Source: UBA2705 sp963977105 (GTDB taxonomy: Bacteria; Pseudomonadota; Alphaproteobacteria; Micavibrionales; Micavibrionaceae). From it: 64,000 bases of DNA. The DNA lies in contig CAXBNI010000001.1 of NCBI GenBank assembly GCA_963977105.1, positions 1-64,000 on the forward strand. Reading direction: 5' to 3'. Under the pieces are notes generated by a model, which was not told the DNA's origin, made no database searches, and saw only the letters and a program-made list of their open reading frames with translations. This document shows, in pieces, positions 1 to 15,000 of the stretch. Position numbers and translations under genes: made by a program. Within the stretch, counting starts at the first letter, position 1. The number at the start of each line of letters is the position of its first letter.

Positions 1-3000
1 CGAATACTGATATTATCAATGGCTTTGAAGATATTACAACGGGTACAGGCGACGACACGGTTAATGGTACAGCAGCTAAAAACATCATTGATACAGGTGC
101 AGGCGCAGACTATGTCACAGCTGGCGGCGGCGATGATACGGTATATGGTCAAGCAGGCGCAGATACAATATACGGTGATGCTGGTAATGACTACATTTAC
201 GGCGGCACGGACGATGACACATTAATTGGTGGCGCGGGCAACGATACGCTTGCTGGCGAAGGCGGTAATGATACGGTCGATTATAACCTTGATGGCGGCG
301 CAGGCGGCATAGTTGTAGACCTATCCACAGGCACGGTCACGGTTACAGATACAAATGGCGATACAGATACGCTTACTGGCATCGAAAACATTATCGCAAC
401 CGCGCAATCTGATACATTTACAGGTGATAATACAACAGCCAACACATTCGATGCAAAAGGCGGCGAAGATTGGGTTGACCAAAGCGCTGATATGGCGAAA
501 GTTATCGTTGACCTTGGCGCAACGACGATGACAGATGCTGGCGGTAACTCAGACACTATTATTGACGTTGAAAACTTCGATGCCGGTGCGGGTGACGATA
601 CAATTGATGGCTCAGCTGTTGCTAATACAATTTTGGGTAATAATGGCGCAGATGTTATTAACGGCCTTGCGGGTAATGATTACCTTGATGGCGGCGCCGG
701 CGCTGACGTTATTGATGGCGGCGCTGATGATGACCAAATTATTGGTGGATCGGGCGCTGATACGCTTACGGGCGGCACAGGTAACGACACGTTAACTGGC
801 GATGCAGGCGCAGATACGCTTTATGACGGCATTGGTGTAGACATTATGAACGGTGGCGCTGATGATGATATTATCGTGGCTTACGATGATAATGGCGCTG
901 AATCAGATACTTATGATGGTGATGGCGGCAATGATACGCTAGATATGAGCAGCTTTGATGATGCGATCACGATAAACCTTGATGCGAACACGACGAACAC
1001 AGGCGATGTGATCGCTGAACTTGAATCTGTATATACAGGCTCTGGTACGGATACCATTACAGGTACGGCTGGGGCGAATACAATTATTTCAGGTGCTGGC
1101 GCAGACCATATTACAGCGGGCGCAGGCGATGACAATATTCAGACAGAAGCTGGCAACGACACAATTATTGGCGGCGCGGGTGCCGATACAATTGATGGTG
1201 GCGCGGATGAGGATACTGTTGATTACTCAGCGCAAGGCTCAAATGTCTATGTCAACTTCTCTAGTGGAACAGACACCGTAACAGGCGCAACGACAGACAC
1301 CTTAATCAGCATTGAAAACGTCATTGGTACGAACTTTGATGATACATTCACGGGTAATGATGGCATTGCTGAAATATTTACAGCAGGCACTGAAGGTGCG
1401 AATGGTGATTTGCTTGATTACAGTGCGATTGGCGCTACGGATTTAGTCATTGACCTGAACGCCGGCACAATGACGGATGCTGGCGCGGCGACAGATACGA
1501 TCACAGGTTTTGAAAACGTCAATACGGGCGCAGGAGCTGATACGATTACAGGGACGGCGACGAAGAACGTTATTGATGCATCTTCAGGCATCAATACGAT
1601 CAACGCGAGCGACGGCGACAATACAATTACAGCCACAACAGGCGCAGATGTTATTACATCGGGCACGGGCGCGGACCTTATCGATGCGGGTGCGGGTGAC
1701 AATGATATTAGCGCAGGCGCAGGTAATAACGACATTACGACCACCACAGGCGCTGATACAATTGTTACAGCGGGCGGTGATGATACAATTGACGCAGGTG
1801 CGGGCTTAAATACAATTACTGCGGGCGATGGCCTAAATACGGTTACTACAGGCGATGATAAAGACGAGATCACGACAGGCACGGATAAAGACATTATCAC
1901 CGCAGGCGCCGGCGACAACACAATTACTGCGAGCGACGGCGACAATACAATTACGGCCACAACAGGCGCAGATGTTATTACATCGGGCACGGGCGCGGAT
2001 GTGATTAATGCAGGCGCGGGTGATAACGATATTAATGCAGGCGCAGGTAATAACGATATTACGACCACAACAGGTGCGGATACGATTGTTACAGCAGGCG
2101 GAGATGATACAATCAACGCAGGTACGGGCCTGAATACAATTACAGCCGGTGACGGTAATAACCTGATTGATGGCGGGGCGATGAAGGACATCATTACGTC
2201 AGGTAGTGGTAATGACAGCATTGATGCAGCACAGGGCGACAATACTGTTAATGCAGGTGACGGTGCTAACATTGTTATTGCAGCGGGCGGCGCGGACGAT
2301 GTTACAACAGGCACTGGAGATGATACAATTGATGTCGGTGCAGGCACGAACATTGTTGACGCAGGTGAAGGTGCGAATACGATCACCTCAGGCACGGGCG
2401 CGGATACAATTACCGCTGGTGACGGTAATAATACGGTAACGTCAGATAGCGGCGCGGATATTATTACTCTCGGTAATGGCGATAACCTTGTCGGGGCAGG
2501 CGTAGGTAATGATACGATTATTGCAGGCACAGGCGCAAACTCAATTAATGCAGGCGATGGCAATGATGAAGTAACTGTTACAGGCACAGTTGGTATCAAC
2601 ACAATTGACGGCGGTTTAGGCAATGATAACATTGTCGCGGGGGCAACAGATGATGTGATTATTGATGGTGCTGGCGACGACATAATAGCAGCAGGCGATG
2701 GCGACAACACAATTACTGTTGGCGCAGGCGCAGATACAGTTACTGCAGGCACAGGCGCGGACCGTATTATCATTCAAGATGATGCGGCGGTAGATACAAT
2801 CGCTGCAGGGACAGGCGATGACTGGATTGATTATTCAGCCCTTACTGGCGGCGGCGTGACAATTGATTTAGAAGCAGGCACAGCCACTGATAATGGTGGT
2901 ACGAATGTTGGCAGTGACATCGTCACAGGTATTGACAACGTTATTGGCTCAGCTGGCGATGATACGATTACAGCAAGCTCTACGGCGATTGGTAATGCGA

Positions 3001-6000
3001 CAATGGATGGCGGTAGCGCGGGGGCTGATTATGTTAGCTATGAACATCAGATAGGCCAAGTGACTGTAGACCTGACTACAAATACCGTAGTTAAGACGGA
3101 TGATGGATTCACAGATAGCCTTGTGAGCATTGAAGGCGTAGCAGGCGGCGCGGGCGGCGATATATTCATTAGTGGCGCTGCTGCGAATATCTTTGATGGT
3201 AATGCGGGCGATGACGTATTCTATGACGGCGCAGGTAACGACACGATGAGTGGTGGCGCTGGCGATGATACATTCTTTGGCGATGCAGGCGATGACACCA
3301 TAGATGGCGGTGCAGGCGATGATGATTTGTTTGACTTAAGCGCAAATACCGAAGATATCGATATTGACCTTGGGGCTGGCACCGCGACAAGTGCTGTTAT
3401 TGGCACTGACGTTATTAGCAATTTAGAGCGCATTAAAACAGGTAGCGGTACGGATACAATTGCGATTACTTCTGCGATGATTGCTGGCCTTGTCAATGTT
3501 GACATGGGTACAGGCGCAGGCGAAAACACATTAGAAATCTCAGGCACACTTGATTTTGATGGCACAGATTTAGACGGTAAATTTGACAATGTACGTTACT
3601 TAGACATCTCTACTTCTACGCCAGTAACATCTGATGATTTCATCGTTGATGCCGACCAAATGAGCGCGATGCGCGGCGGTGCAGGCAACCGTGAAATTAC
3701 AATTTCAGCAACAGATGGTCAGACCGTTGTTGTCAATGTTGGTGGTACAACGTTTGTGAACTTTGATGGCGTTGTTGAAAACGAAACGCTAGGCATAACG
3801 ACATACACATTTAATGATGGCGTAAATACGTTGACTGTCGTCGTTGAGAAACCACCGCAAGAAGATGATGATGGTGATGGCTCAGAAATTGGTGATGCTG
3901 GTGATAACCGTATCTATGGTCTAGGAGGTGATGATTACCTACAAGGTCTCGGCGGTGACGATATCCTATCTGGCGGCCCTGGTAATGATACGCTTGACGG
4001 TGGCACGCACGTTAATGGCGATACAGCAATTTATTATAATGACCGCGTCGCCCCTGTAAGTAACGGCATTGTCGTTGATATGGAAGACCGTGATGCCAAT
4101 GGCTGGGAAGTTGATGACGATGGTCGCGGCGGCATGGATAAGTTGATAAACATAGAAATTGTTGCGGGTACAGACCTGTTTGATGATACTTTCCATGGCG
4201 ATAGCCTAGGCACAAGCTTTGACGGACGTGGCGGCACAGCGGATATTTATACACTTGAATTACAAACGTCGAATTTAGTGATTACTTATGGTGAGGTTGT
4301 TGACGCTTACCAAGCCTTAATTTGGAATGATGGCACCGCATATACGAATGACCTTACAGCGGTTGAGCTTCTTAAGCTTGGTCAAGGCGATGATACATTC
4401 ACAGGTGCAAGTACAGATGATACGGTTGATGGCTTCACGGGTGATGATACATTCGTTTATAGCGCGGGTAACGACACTTTCACAGGTGGCCTCGGTGATA
4501 ACACATTAGATTATTCCGCGGCAACAGGCGTAATTGCGTTTGATTATACCAATGTGAGCGGCGCCTTTGTGATTACGCAAGAAGACGCGGTGAATAAAGA
4601 TTACGCCGAGGATATTAATAACCTGATTACGGGCTCAGGCAATGACGATATTAGTGTTGATTTCACAGCAGGTACAATTTCGTCGGGCACAGGCGATGAT
4701 ACAGTTGTTGGCGGCGATAATGGCAACACATTTATACTCGGCGCAGACGCGGATACATTAACATCAGGCGCGGGCGTTGATTTGGTTGATGGCGGCGCAG
4801 GCAATGATATTATCAGTACAGGCGCAGGTGCGGACAGCATTGTTGGCGGCGCGGATAATGATACGATTACAGCAGGCTTGGGCGCAGATACAATTGATGG
4901 CGGAACGGGCAGTGATACGCTTTATGCGTCTAGCGCGACCGATAGCATTACAATTGACTTCTCAGCGGGGCTTGATGGCAGCGGCTATTTAGATTACACG
5001 GAAATATTAAGCACAGACGTCAATAAGGTTAAAGGTATTGAAGAATGGCGCGGCGGTGACCTTGCTGATAACGTGACACTTGGCGGTGCATCGAGCATTA
5101 TATTCTATGGTGAGGCTGGTGACGATGTCTTTACAGGAGCTTATGGTGCGGCTCACACCATAGATGGCGGCGCGGATACAGATACGATTGATTATAGCGG
5201 CCTTACAGACCGTATTATTTACACTGCGAGCACCGGCGCTGTTGAGAAGTACGAAACATCCGCATTAGAGAGCACAGACAACCTTAATCTTGTTGAGTTT
5301 GTTACAGGTACAAATTTCAACGATACGATGAACGGTGATGTTGGTGATGACAGCTTTATTGGCGGTCAAGGCGTAGATTTGCTTACGGGCGGTGATGGTA
5401 ATGATTACCTCGATGGCGGCGACGATATTGACAATATTAGCGGCGGCATAGGTGATGATGTCATTCTTGGCGGCGCAGGCGATGACCAGTTAAATGGTAA
5501 TGCAGGCAATGATACTTTCTTTAGCGGTGATGGCGTTGATACAGTTGATGGCGGCGCGGGTATTGACTTGGCTGATTTCTCAGCAGAGATTCATGCTGTT
5601 GATATCCGTCTGAATAATTCGTCGGTTCAAGTCGGGCTAGATGCCGATGATGACGGCATATTTGACGGCAGCCCAACAGAGCTAATTGATTGGATTGACA
5701 GCATCGAAGCGCTGCGCGGTACTGCGTTTGATGATAACCTGTACGGACAGAACATGGATACAGGAGTTTCTGAAACCATATATGGCGGCGATGGTAATGA
5801 TTACATTAACATCAGAGTAGGTAATGACACCGCATTTGGTGAAGGCGGCGATGATACTATAATTACAACAAATGCAACATTTACATCAGCATATTATGAC
5901 GGCGGCAGCGGCAGCGAAGTTAACGGCGACACCATTAACTTTAATAATTTTGGCGCGAATAAGATTGTCTTGGATTTAAGCAATAACACAGTGGGTAATG

Positions 6001-9000
6001 TTGCTGCGAACAGTACAACATTTACGGCCCTGAACTTCGAAAATGTCATTGGTTCACAAAGTGGCTCAGATACTATTACAGGGGATAGCGGTAATAACGT
6101 AATTTCTGGTGGTAATGGCGGCATAAACGTCCTTAATGGCGGCGGCGGCACTGATACAATTGATTTGAGTAACCGCCAAAATGGCGGCGGCCCTTATAGC
6201 CGCATTGAGATTGGTCGCGCATACTGGGAGGATGATGGTGACAATAACATATATGATGATATAGAACGTCTAGAAATTTACTCTAATTTTGAGAATCTTA
6301 TTGCCACGAATCAAACAGATACTATTTTTGGTACGACGGGCGATAATGTTATTGTCGCGGGCGGCGGCGCGGATACAATTGATGGTGATGACGGCATTGA
6401 TACGCTAGATTACTCTCATGATAGCTACGCGAGCAATGGCAGCGGTGTAACGGCGGGGCTAGCAGGCGGCGCGGGCAGTGTATCTGATAGCTTTAAAGGC
6501 ACGGACACATATACGAATGTTGAGCGTATTATTGGTAGTGACGCTGATGATACATACACCGTCAACGACTGGAACCTTGCAGGCTGGATTGGTAATGCAA
6601 ACTATCTGTATGATGGTGGCACGCAAGGTTCAAATATAGGCCTTGGCGGTAATGATTATGACATGGTCGAACTGACAGGTAATATTGGCACTGTTAACGG
6701 CGCTGATTTAGATCTACATTTTGATAATATTGAGTATTTAAAAATCTCGCAGGTAGCAACATCGGGCGATACATTAAATATTACAGGCGATGATATTGCA
6801 GGCATGCTCAATGGTAGTGACACCCTTGCCTTTACTTTGGAACTGACATCTGTTTTGGTTTTTGATATTGCCGATGGGGTAACATGGATTGGGCAGGCAC
6901 CAACCATTAGCGGCACTGATTTGCTTTACACATTTGCGGATGATGGTGACTGGGCTGATGATGATAACATCGAGCTAACCATCAAAGGTGACTTTGTTTG
7001 GGGTACGGATGATGACAACAAAGTTGGCGGCGTGGAGTATTCTGTCCATGATAAATCATTAGATAACGTACTTATCGCCCTGAAAGGTGATGATACATTC
7101 TTCGCTGGTGCGGGCAATGATATTTTGCTGGGTTATGAAGGTAATGATGTTCTGCACGGTGATGATGGTGATGATATTATCGAAGGCGGCGAAGGTAATG
7201 ACTCCCTTTATGGCGGTAATGATGATGATATATTACGTGGCGGCGTCGGCCTCGATTATATGGATGGCGGTATCGGCGTTGATACGGTTGATTACGGTAA
7301 AGAAACAACCGCATTAAACGAAGTTGATATCTCTGACGTCGCAGGCGATATTAGCGTCACCCATAACGGCGCAGGCGATATTGATACGATTGTTGGCGTA
7401 GAAAAAGTTATTGGTACAAGCAATAATGATACCTTTATTATTTCGACGACGGCGGCGCTGGCATTGGTGGCGAGCAATATTTATGATGGCGGCCTTGGTA
7501 ATGACACGTTTAAATTTAAAGCGGGCTCACTTGGTAACCTCGACTTTAGTGATTTCATCGATAATATCGCGGGCATGACGACGATAGATTTCACAGAGGT
7601 TGTGGCTGGGCCTAGCGGTAATAGCGCATTATTCTCGGTAAATCTTTCTGATATTGTCGCCTATATGGGCGGGGTATCAGGTACCTTGACGATTAATGGT
7701 AAGGCTGGCTTTGGTTGGCAAGAAGCGAATTTGGCCAATGATATTACCGACAGTTTATTTGACGATGGCGCAGGCCTGTGGAACATTACGGATACAGTTC
7801 AACAAGACGAACAAGTTGTTGGTGACGCGATTGTCTACACCTTAAGCGACGGTACGGAGACGATTACATTTAACGTTAACCTATTGGCAACGACCGGTAC
7901 CTCAGGCGATGATATTATCGACAACATGTATGCCGTGCCAACAGGCGATGGCGATGATCAGGTTGAATCTGGCGACGGTAACGATACGATCACGGCATAT
8001 GCTGGCGACGACCTCATCGCATCTGGTAATGGTAATGATATTATTGATGGTGGCGATGGCTTTGATGTTACAAGTTATTACAGCTCCGGTGATTACACTG
8101 AAGCGTCTGTTATGTGGTTCAGCGCTGAATCTTTAGGTACTTATACCATCAGCCAAACATATTTAACCGATACGACGAATTACCTTAGCGTCGATGTTGA
8201 TACATTAACGGATGTTGAAGGTTTTTACGGTTCGCAGCATAATGACTTTATTTATGGCAATAATATTGATGGGCTGATTAAATCCTATGAAGGTAATGAC
8301 CGTATTGCTGTGCAGACTGGTAACGATACTGCCTTTGGTGGCGCAGGCGATGATGTTCTCGATGCGCGTGCAGTAATCTATACCGCATTGGATGCAAGTA
8401 GTGATGGTTATGGTGACCTTATCTATCACGATGTTGATGGCGGCACAGATAACCTCATCGAAGGTGATAATGGTATATTCTACAGCGTTGATACTGGAAA
8501 CTTCTATCAGTTAAGTGCAGCGGGAACCTCGACCTATAGTGAATCCGTGACAGCGGCGGGCACAAACTACCTTAATGGCAGTACCGTTGGCGGCCATATC
8601 ATGACAATCGTCGATACGGGCGTTGCTGATGGCGCGGCACATGAGGATGCAATCCTTAATTATATTGATGGCGGCAACAATATTCGCCTTGGCGGCGGTG
8701 ACGGCGGTACGGACGGTACGTGGATTTGGACAGAAGGCCCAGATGCAGGAACGCAGTTCTGGACTGGTTCAGGCAAAGGCGCTAACGGTTCAGGTCAGCA
8801 CTGGCTTTCTGAGTATGAAAACTTTGGTAACCCTTTAACAATTGTATCGGGTGAGAATAAGCTTATCTGGGATGCGACGAATAACTACTGGGTTGGCGGT
8901 TATTCTGGTACTGGTGAATTTTATATCACTGAATGGGAAGGCGCAGCCGTTACTGCGGGCGCAACATCTACCGATTCCAATACGCTTTATGGCGAAGCGG

Positions 9001-12000
9001 GTAATGACACCTTATTCGGTTATGTCGGCGATGATATTCTTGATGGCGGCGCAGATAACGATGTGCTGTTTGGCGGCGGCGGCGCCGATACGGTTGACGG
9101 CGGCGACGGGGATGACCGCGTTTATGTGGCGACCACCGGCGACGATAGCGTATATATTGGCGGCGCAGGCACGGGCGATATTATCGATGGCTCATACGCA
9201 ACAGCAGCTATAGTCATTGACCTTGAGGCGCAAACAATTTCTGATAAGAGCGCAGGCGCAGATGTTGGCGCAGGTTCAACAATCTCAGGCTTCGAAAGTG
9301 TGCATGGTTCACGTTATGATGATTTAATTACAGGCTTGGATCTTACCGCAGATACGATTGACGCCGGACGCGGCGCAGATACAGTATATGGCGGCGGCGG
9401 CGCAGACTTTATTCGTGGCTATATGGGCGACGACACTATATACGGCGAAGCTGGCAACGACACAATTTTTGATGGCGCAGGCACAGATACTCTTGATGGC
9501 GGTGACGGCAATGATATGTTCTATCTTAGCCGCGACGCAGATAGCGACACGATTATCGGCGGTGAAATCGGCGAATCTGGTGATGGTGATATTATCCGCC
9601 TTGGCGATGGTGCTACATCAACAGTGGCTGACCTCAATGATACTTATGGGACAGAAACATTTGTTGATTTCGGCGCAGGCACGATCACATGGAAAGATAG
9701 TTATTCAGCAAATGCCGTTGATAATTTCTCCGAAATTGAAGGTGTTTACGGCACATCAAATGGTTTTGACACGATTTATGGTGATGCACAAGACAATCTG
9801 GTTTGGGTTGATTATGGTGGCTCATTCGTCAAAACTGGCGGCGGTGATGATACGTTATATTCACGTTCATCTGGCGTGAGCGATGACACGGTTTCGTTTG
9901 AGGATTACACAACGGCTAGTCTGACATATACAATTAATGCTGATAACATTGTGTCTGAAACGATTGGCGCAGATACGCACAGCATTCAAAACTTTACCCA
10001 TGTAGTCGGTTCCAATTTCACGGGCACTGGTGATGTTATAGATGGCGATGAATTTGCCAACAGAATTTACACCCAAGATGGTAACGATACGATTGACGGT
10101 AATGGCGACGATGATATTATTGATGCACGGATTACATTGGGTCAGTTATTGGCCGAAGACCGCACTTTAAATTACGATGTACGTACAGGCAGCATATATC
10201 GCCTAGTCAGAGAAAGTGTGACATGGACAGCTGCTGACGCGGCATCGAGCGCCGCGCTAATCGGCGGCGTTGCAGGGCGCTTAGCCACGATGGATACGGG
10301 CTATGAATCTGAGGTGCTTGAATCATATCGCCCTGACAGTGGGGTCGGTGCGACAACATGGCTTGGTGCGGATTATAATTCTGGCGACGGGACATGGACA
10401 TGGAATGGCGGCGCAGGGACGACATTTTATGATGATACATTCTTAAGCGGCGCTGTTGAAGTCTTCATATATGATGCTAGTAATGGTAATAATGAGCCAG
10501 AAAATACTGCAACGCAGCCTTATTTGTTGCATGGTGCTAACGCATACCAATGGATCGACAAGGATAACACAGGCGCAGAAGGTACCAATGATGGCGCCGG
10601 CGCGGGTTACTTTATTGAGTGGGACGCAAGCGCGTTCACTGATACAGACACCAATAATAACAACACCTTAGAAGGTGGGTCTGGCAGCGATACGATCTTT
10701 GGCGCAGGCGGTAATGACCTTATTTATGGTGACGATATTGCAGGTTCATTTAGCGGCGCGGATGTCATTCTTGCAGGTGCAGGCGTTGATATCGTTTATG
10801 CTGGTTTAGGTAATGATACGGTCTATGTCACATCCGATGCAGCAGCCGACACTTATTACGGTGAAGGCGGTACGGACACACTCTCTGCCGTGCAGGCCAC
10901 AGGCGGTGTAACAGTTGACCTTACGGCGCAAACCATTACAGATAATGGCGCGGCGCACCTTGGCGCGGATACGATTAGCGGCTTTGAAAATGTACACGGT
11001 TCAAACTTTGATGACAGTATTTCTGGCGATGAAAATGCGAACACAATTCGCGGTTTTGATGGTGATGATTCAATAGATGCAGGTGCGGGCAACGACACGG
11101 TTTATGATGGTTTTGGTACGGATACAATCTATGCAGGACAGGGCGCGGATAGTGTTTATGTTTGGGATGATAATAGCACCGACGTGATTTACGCGACGGA
11201 TGGCGGCGTCGATGACAGTGATGATGATTGGCTGTATAATTATGCCGCTAATGGTATTTTTGTTATTGATTTGGATGCGGGTACGCTTAAGAACAGCACT
11301 AACCCGTTAAATATTACGGACAGTGTCATTGGCTTTGAGCATGTGGACACGCGTAATGACCTGAATGATACTGTCTATGGTACGGCTGGTGATAATACCA
11401 TCATTGGTAATAATGGTAATGATACGATTGAAGGCCGCGCGGGCAATGACGTACTTTATGGTGAGGAAACATCAGGCATTGGTACAAGTTCTGGCGCGGC
11501 GGATAGGGTTGTCTATACCAATGCAGGGTCTGGCATCATCGCTAATTTCACCACAAACACGGTGGCTGATGGTGATGGCGGCACGGACATGGTCTATGAC
11601 TTTGACGAAGTTGCGGGCTCTATATATGACGATATGATTACGCTGACAGGTACTATGAGTGCATGGGCTAATGACGGTAATGACAGCATTATAGGCACAG
11701 GCAGTAAGAACATCATCTATGGCCAAGGCGGCAATGATTACATCGAAGGTGTCGGCGGTAGAAATGAGTTATTTGGCGGTGATGGCGATGATTCAATTCT
11801 TGGTGGCACTGGACAAGATACGATTGAGGCTGGCGACGGTAATAACTGGGTTGATGGCGGCGCTGGACAAGATACGATTACGGGCGGCATCAATAACGAT
11901 ACGATCTATGGCGGTGATGGCGACGATATTATTACCGGCGCGGCGGGCGATGATATAATCTATGGTGACGCTGGTATCGACACAATCACGGCAGGCTCTG

Positions 12001-15000
12001 GTGTTAACACCGTATCTGGTGGGGACGGTACGGATTATATTACGGTCACAGGCGGATCTGGCATTGATGTTGTCTATGGTGACAACGGTGATGATAACAT
12101 TTACATGAGCCTAGACGCGACAGACGCAGACACGTTCTATGGCGGCGACGCAGGCACTGACACGGGTACAGCAGATTGGCTGTACATTACAGGCACAGGT
12201 GGCAACGGCACTGTTATTGACATGAGCGCAGGGACGATTGATTACCAAAACCTAGGCACCGTTGTTGACACGATATCTGGCTTTGAAAACATTGCTGCGG
12301 GCGGCGCGAATTTAACTATTATTGGTGATAGCGGCGCGAATTACCTATATGGCCAAAGCGGCGGTGGCGCCGTGACCATGACAGGCGGAGATGGCGCAGA
12401 TACATTTGGTGGCGTCTCGGGCTTGGACTGGGTTGATTATAGCACTGAGGTTGGCGGCAATGCAGTGAGCGTCAATTTTGTAACGGCTGATGCTATTGAT
12501 ACATACGGTAATACTGACAATCTAAATGGTGCTGGCAGCATTAGAAACGTGATTACAACATCGCTTGCGGACACAATCAGAGGGTCTAGTAATACAGAAC
12601 AAATTATTGCTGGCGCTGGTGATGATACCATTATTAGTGGCAAGGGTGACGACGTTATTGATGGCGGCAGCGGCACTGATACACTTTACATGAGCGATGA
12701 TACTTTCGTTGATACGGATATTCTACAGCTCACGCTTACAGGTGTAGGTATAGGCTCATATGATATTAATCTCGGCACCGAAAGCGTTAGCGTCACTGGG
12801 GTTGAAATATTCCACGGCTCTGCTGGCGGCGACACGATGGTTGGTAATAGCGGCGATGACAGCTTCTTTGGTCAGGGCGGTATTGATAACCTCAACGGTG
12901 GCACTGGCGATGACTTCCTTGATGGCGGTACGGGTAATGATCTGTTAACTGGCGGTGCAGGTACGGACACAGCAAGCTATGAAGCCGATAGCGCTGACAT
13001 TGAAATTGACCTGACAGCAGATAAAGATAACTTCACCGTACAGCAAGATAAAAGCGGCGCTAATTATACAGATACATTGATTGGCGTAGAACGTATCCGT
13101 GCCTCGGCGCAGAGTGATGTGATCTTGACGACAGCGGCAATACTCGCGACGCTCGGCGTTGCCAATTTATATGATGGCGGCAATGACAATGGCGGCGACG
13201 GTGATGTGCTGCGCTTTACAGCTGGCGATATAACGTTTGAAGGTTCTGACCTTGCCAATTACTTCACCAATATTGAAACTATTGATTTATCTGATGATGC
13301 GATGGTCTTTAGCGGCGGCGATACGTTTGATATTAGTTCTGCAGATATTCAGGCTCTGCTTGGCGGCGCAGGCGTGGCCAATGGTAAGACCCTAACAATC
13401 AAAGCGGCTGATGGCTTCGTTGAAAATGTGACGGGCACAGGCGTTACCGATAACGGTGACACGACATACACAATAGCCTATGGCGGCGATACGTATACTC
13501 TGGATATTGACGTAACTGCCCTTACAGCAACTACGGGTAATGATTCAATTCAAGGTAATGCCGCGAACAACACGATTGATGCACTGGCCGGTGATGATAC
13601 GGTATGGGGCGGCGATGGCGCAGACTTAATCTATGGTAACGCAGGTAACGATACGTTGTTTGGCGAGAATCAAAATGACACGCTTTATGGCGGCGATGAT
13701 AATGATAAATTATATGGCGGCGCGGGTGTTGACCAATTACGCGGTGATGCTGGTAATGACAGCATAGAAGGCGGCGCAGGCAATGATTTGATTATTGGCG
13801 GTACAGGCAACGACACTATGATCGGTAATGATGGCGCAGACCAATTCCAAGGCGGATCCGGCATCGATATTATCGATTATCGTACAGATGGCGGCGGCGG
13901 CGCAATTACGATCGACCTGACATCGAATCAGATTACCGATAGCTATGGCAGCACAGATACTGTTGGCCTAGAAGATGTCGAGATTATTTACGGTACTGCG
14001 TTGAACGACACATATACTGGCGGCACAGAAAGCGTTACGATTTACGGCGAAGGCGGTGATGACGACTTTACTGACGGCGCAGGCGCGGAAGTCCTTGATG
14101 GCGGCGCAGGTAATGACAGCGTAGTTGTCAGCCTTGATGGAACGGATGACAGCTTCATTGGTGGCGCAGGCCTCGATAGCATTGATTTCTCAAATACAGG
14201 GGCAAGCGGAATCACGATTGATCTTGCCAATAATACGCTGACGACTGGCGCGAATATTGGTAATGACACGATTAACGGCTTTGAAGATGTTATAGGCTCA
14301 ATAGGCGCAGATGTAATTACGCTGACAGAAGGCACCGCGAATACGGTTGATGGCGGTAGCGGTAACGATACTGTGAATTATGCCGCCCATGCAGGCGCAA
14401 TTGTTGTTGATTTGAACACAAGCACGGCTGTTGCTGTAACCGTTGGCGGCGCGGCAGGCGAAGACAGTCTTGCGAACGTTGAGCATATTACAGGCGGTAG
14501 CGGTAATGATACGATAACAGGCGATAGCATGGTTAACACGCTGGTTGGTAATGCGGGCGCGGATACATTAGACGGCGACACAGGTAATGACATACTGGAT
14601 GGCGGCGCGGGTAATGACCTCTTAATAGGCGGCGCGGGCCTTGATACTCTAACAGGCGGCGCTGGTAATGATACATTAGATGGCGGCACGGGTGCCGATG
14701 TTGCTGATTATTCAGGTGACATTGCAGGTATTACAGTTGATTTGACGAGTGTCGGCAGCGAAGTCACGGATGGCAGCGCAAATACAGATACGTTAATTAG
14801 CATCGAGAAAACTATAGGCACAGGCTTCGTTGACACGATGACTGGTGATGCGAACAGCAACACATTTGACGGCGGCGCAGGTAACGATATTCTAACCGGC
14901 GCTGCGGGCGCTGATAACCTGGCGGGTGGCGCGGGTGATGATACGATTAATGCAGGCGCTGATATTGACTTTGTTTACGGTCAAGCGGGCAATGATACGA

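Noticed and set aside
492..494. ATG at 492 as the start of the RTX gene
   Set aside because: The same frame is open and RTX-coding back to base 3, and no ribosome site precedes 492.
1418..2773. 451-codon open frame on the minus strand
   Set aside because: It is antisense to RTX repeats; its Pro/Ser/Val-rich product reflects the periodic Gly/Asp/Thr codons of the plus strand.
1605..2800. Regular repeats as a CRISPR array
   Set aside because: The repeats are in-frame protein-coding units without unique spacers of constant length.
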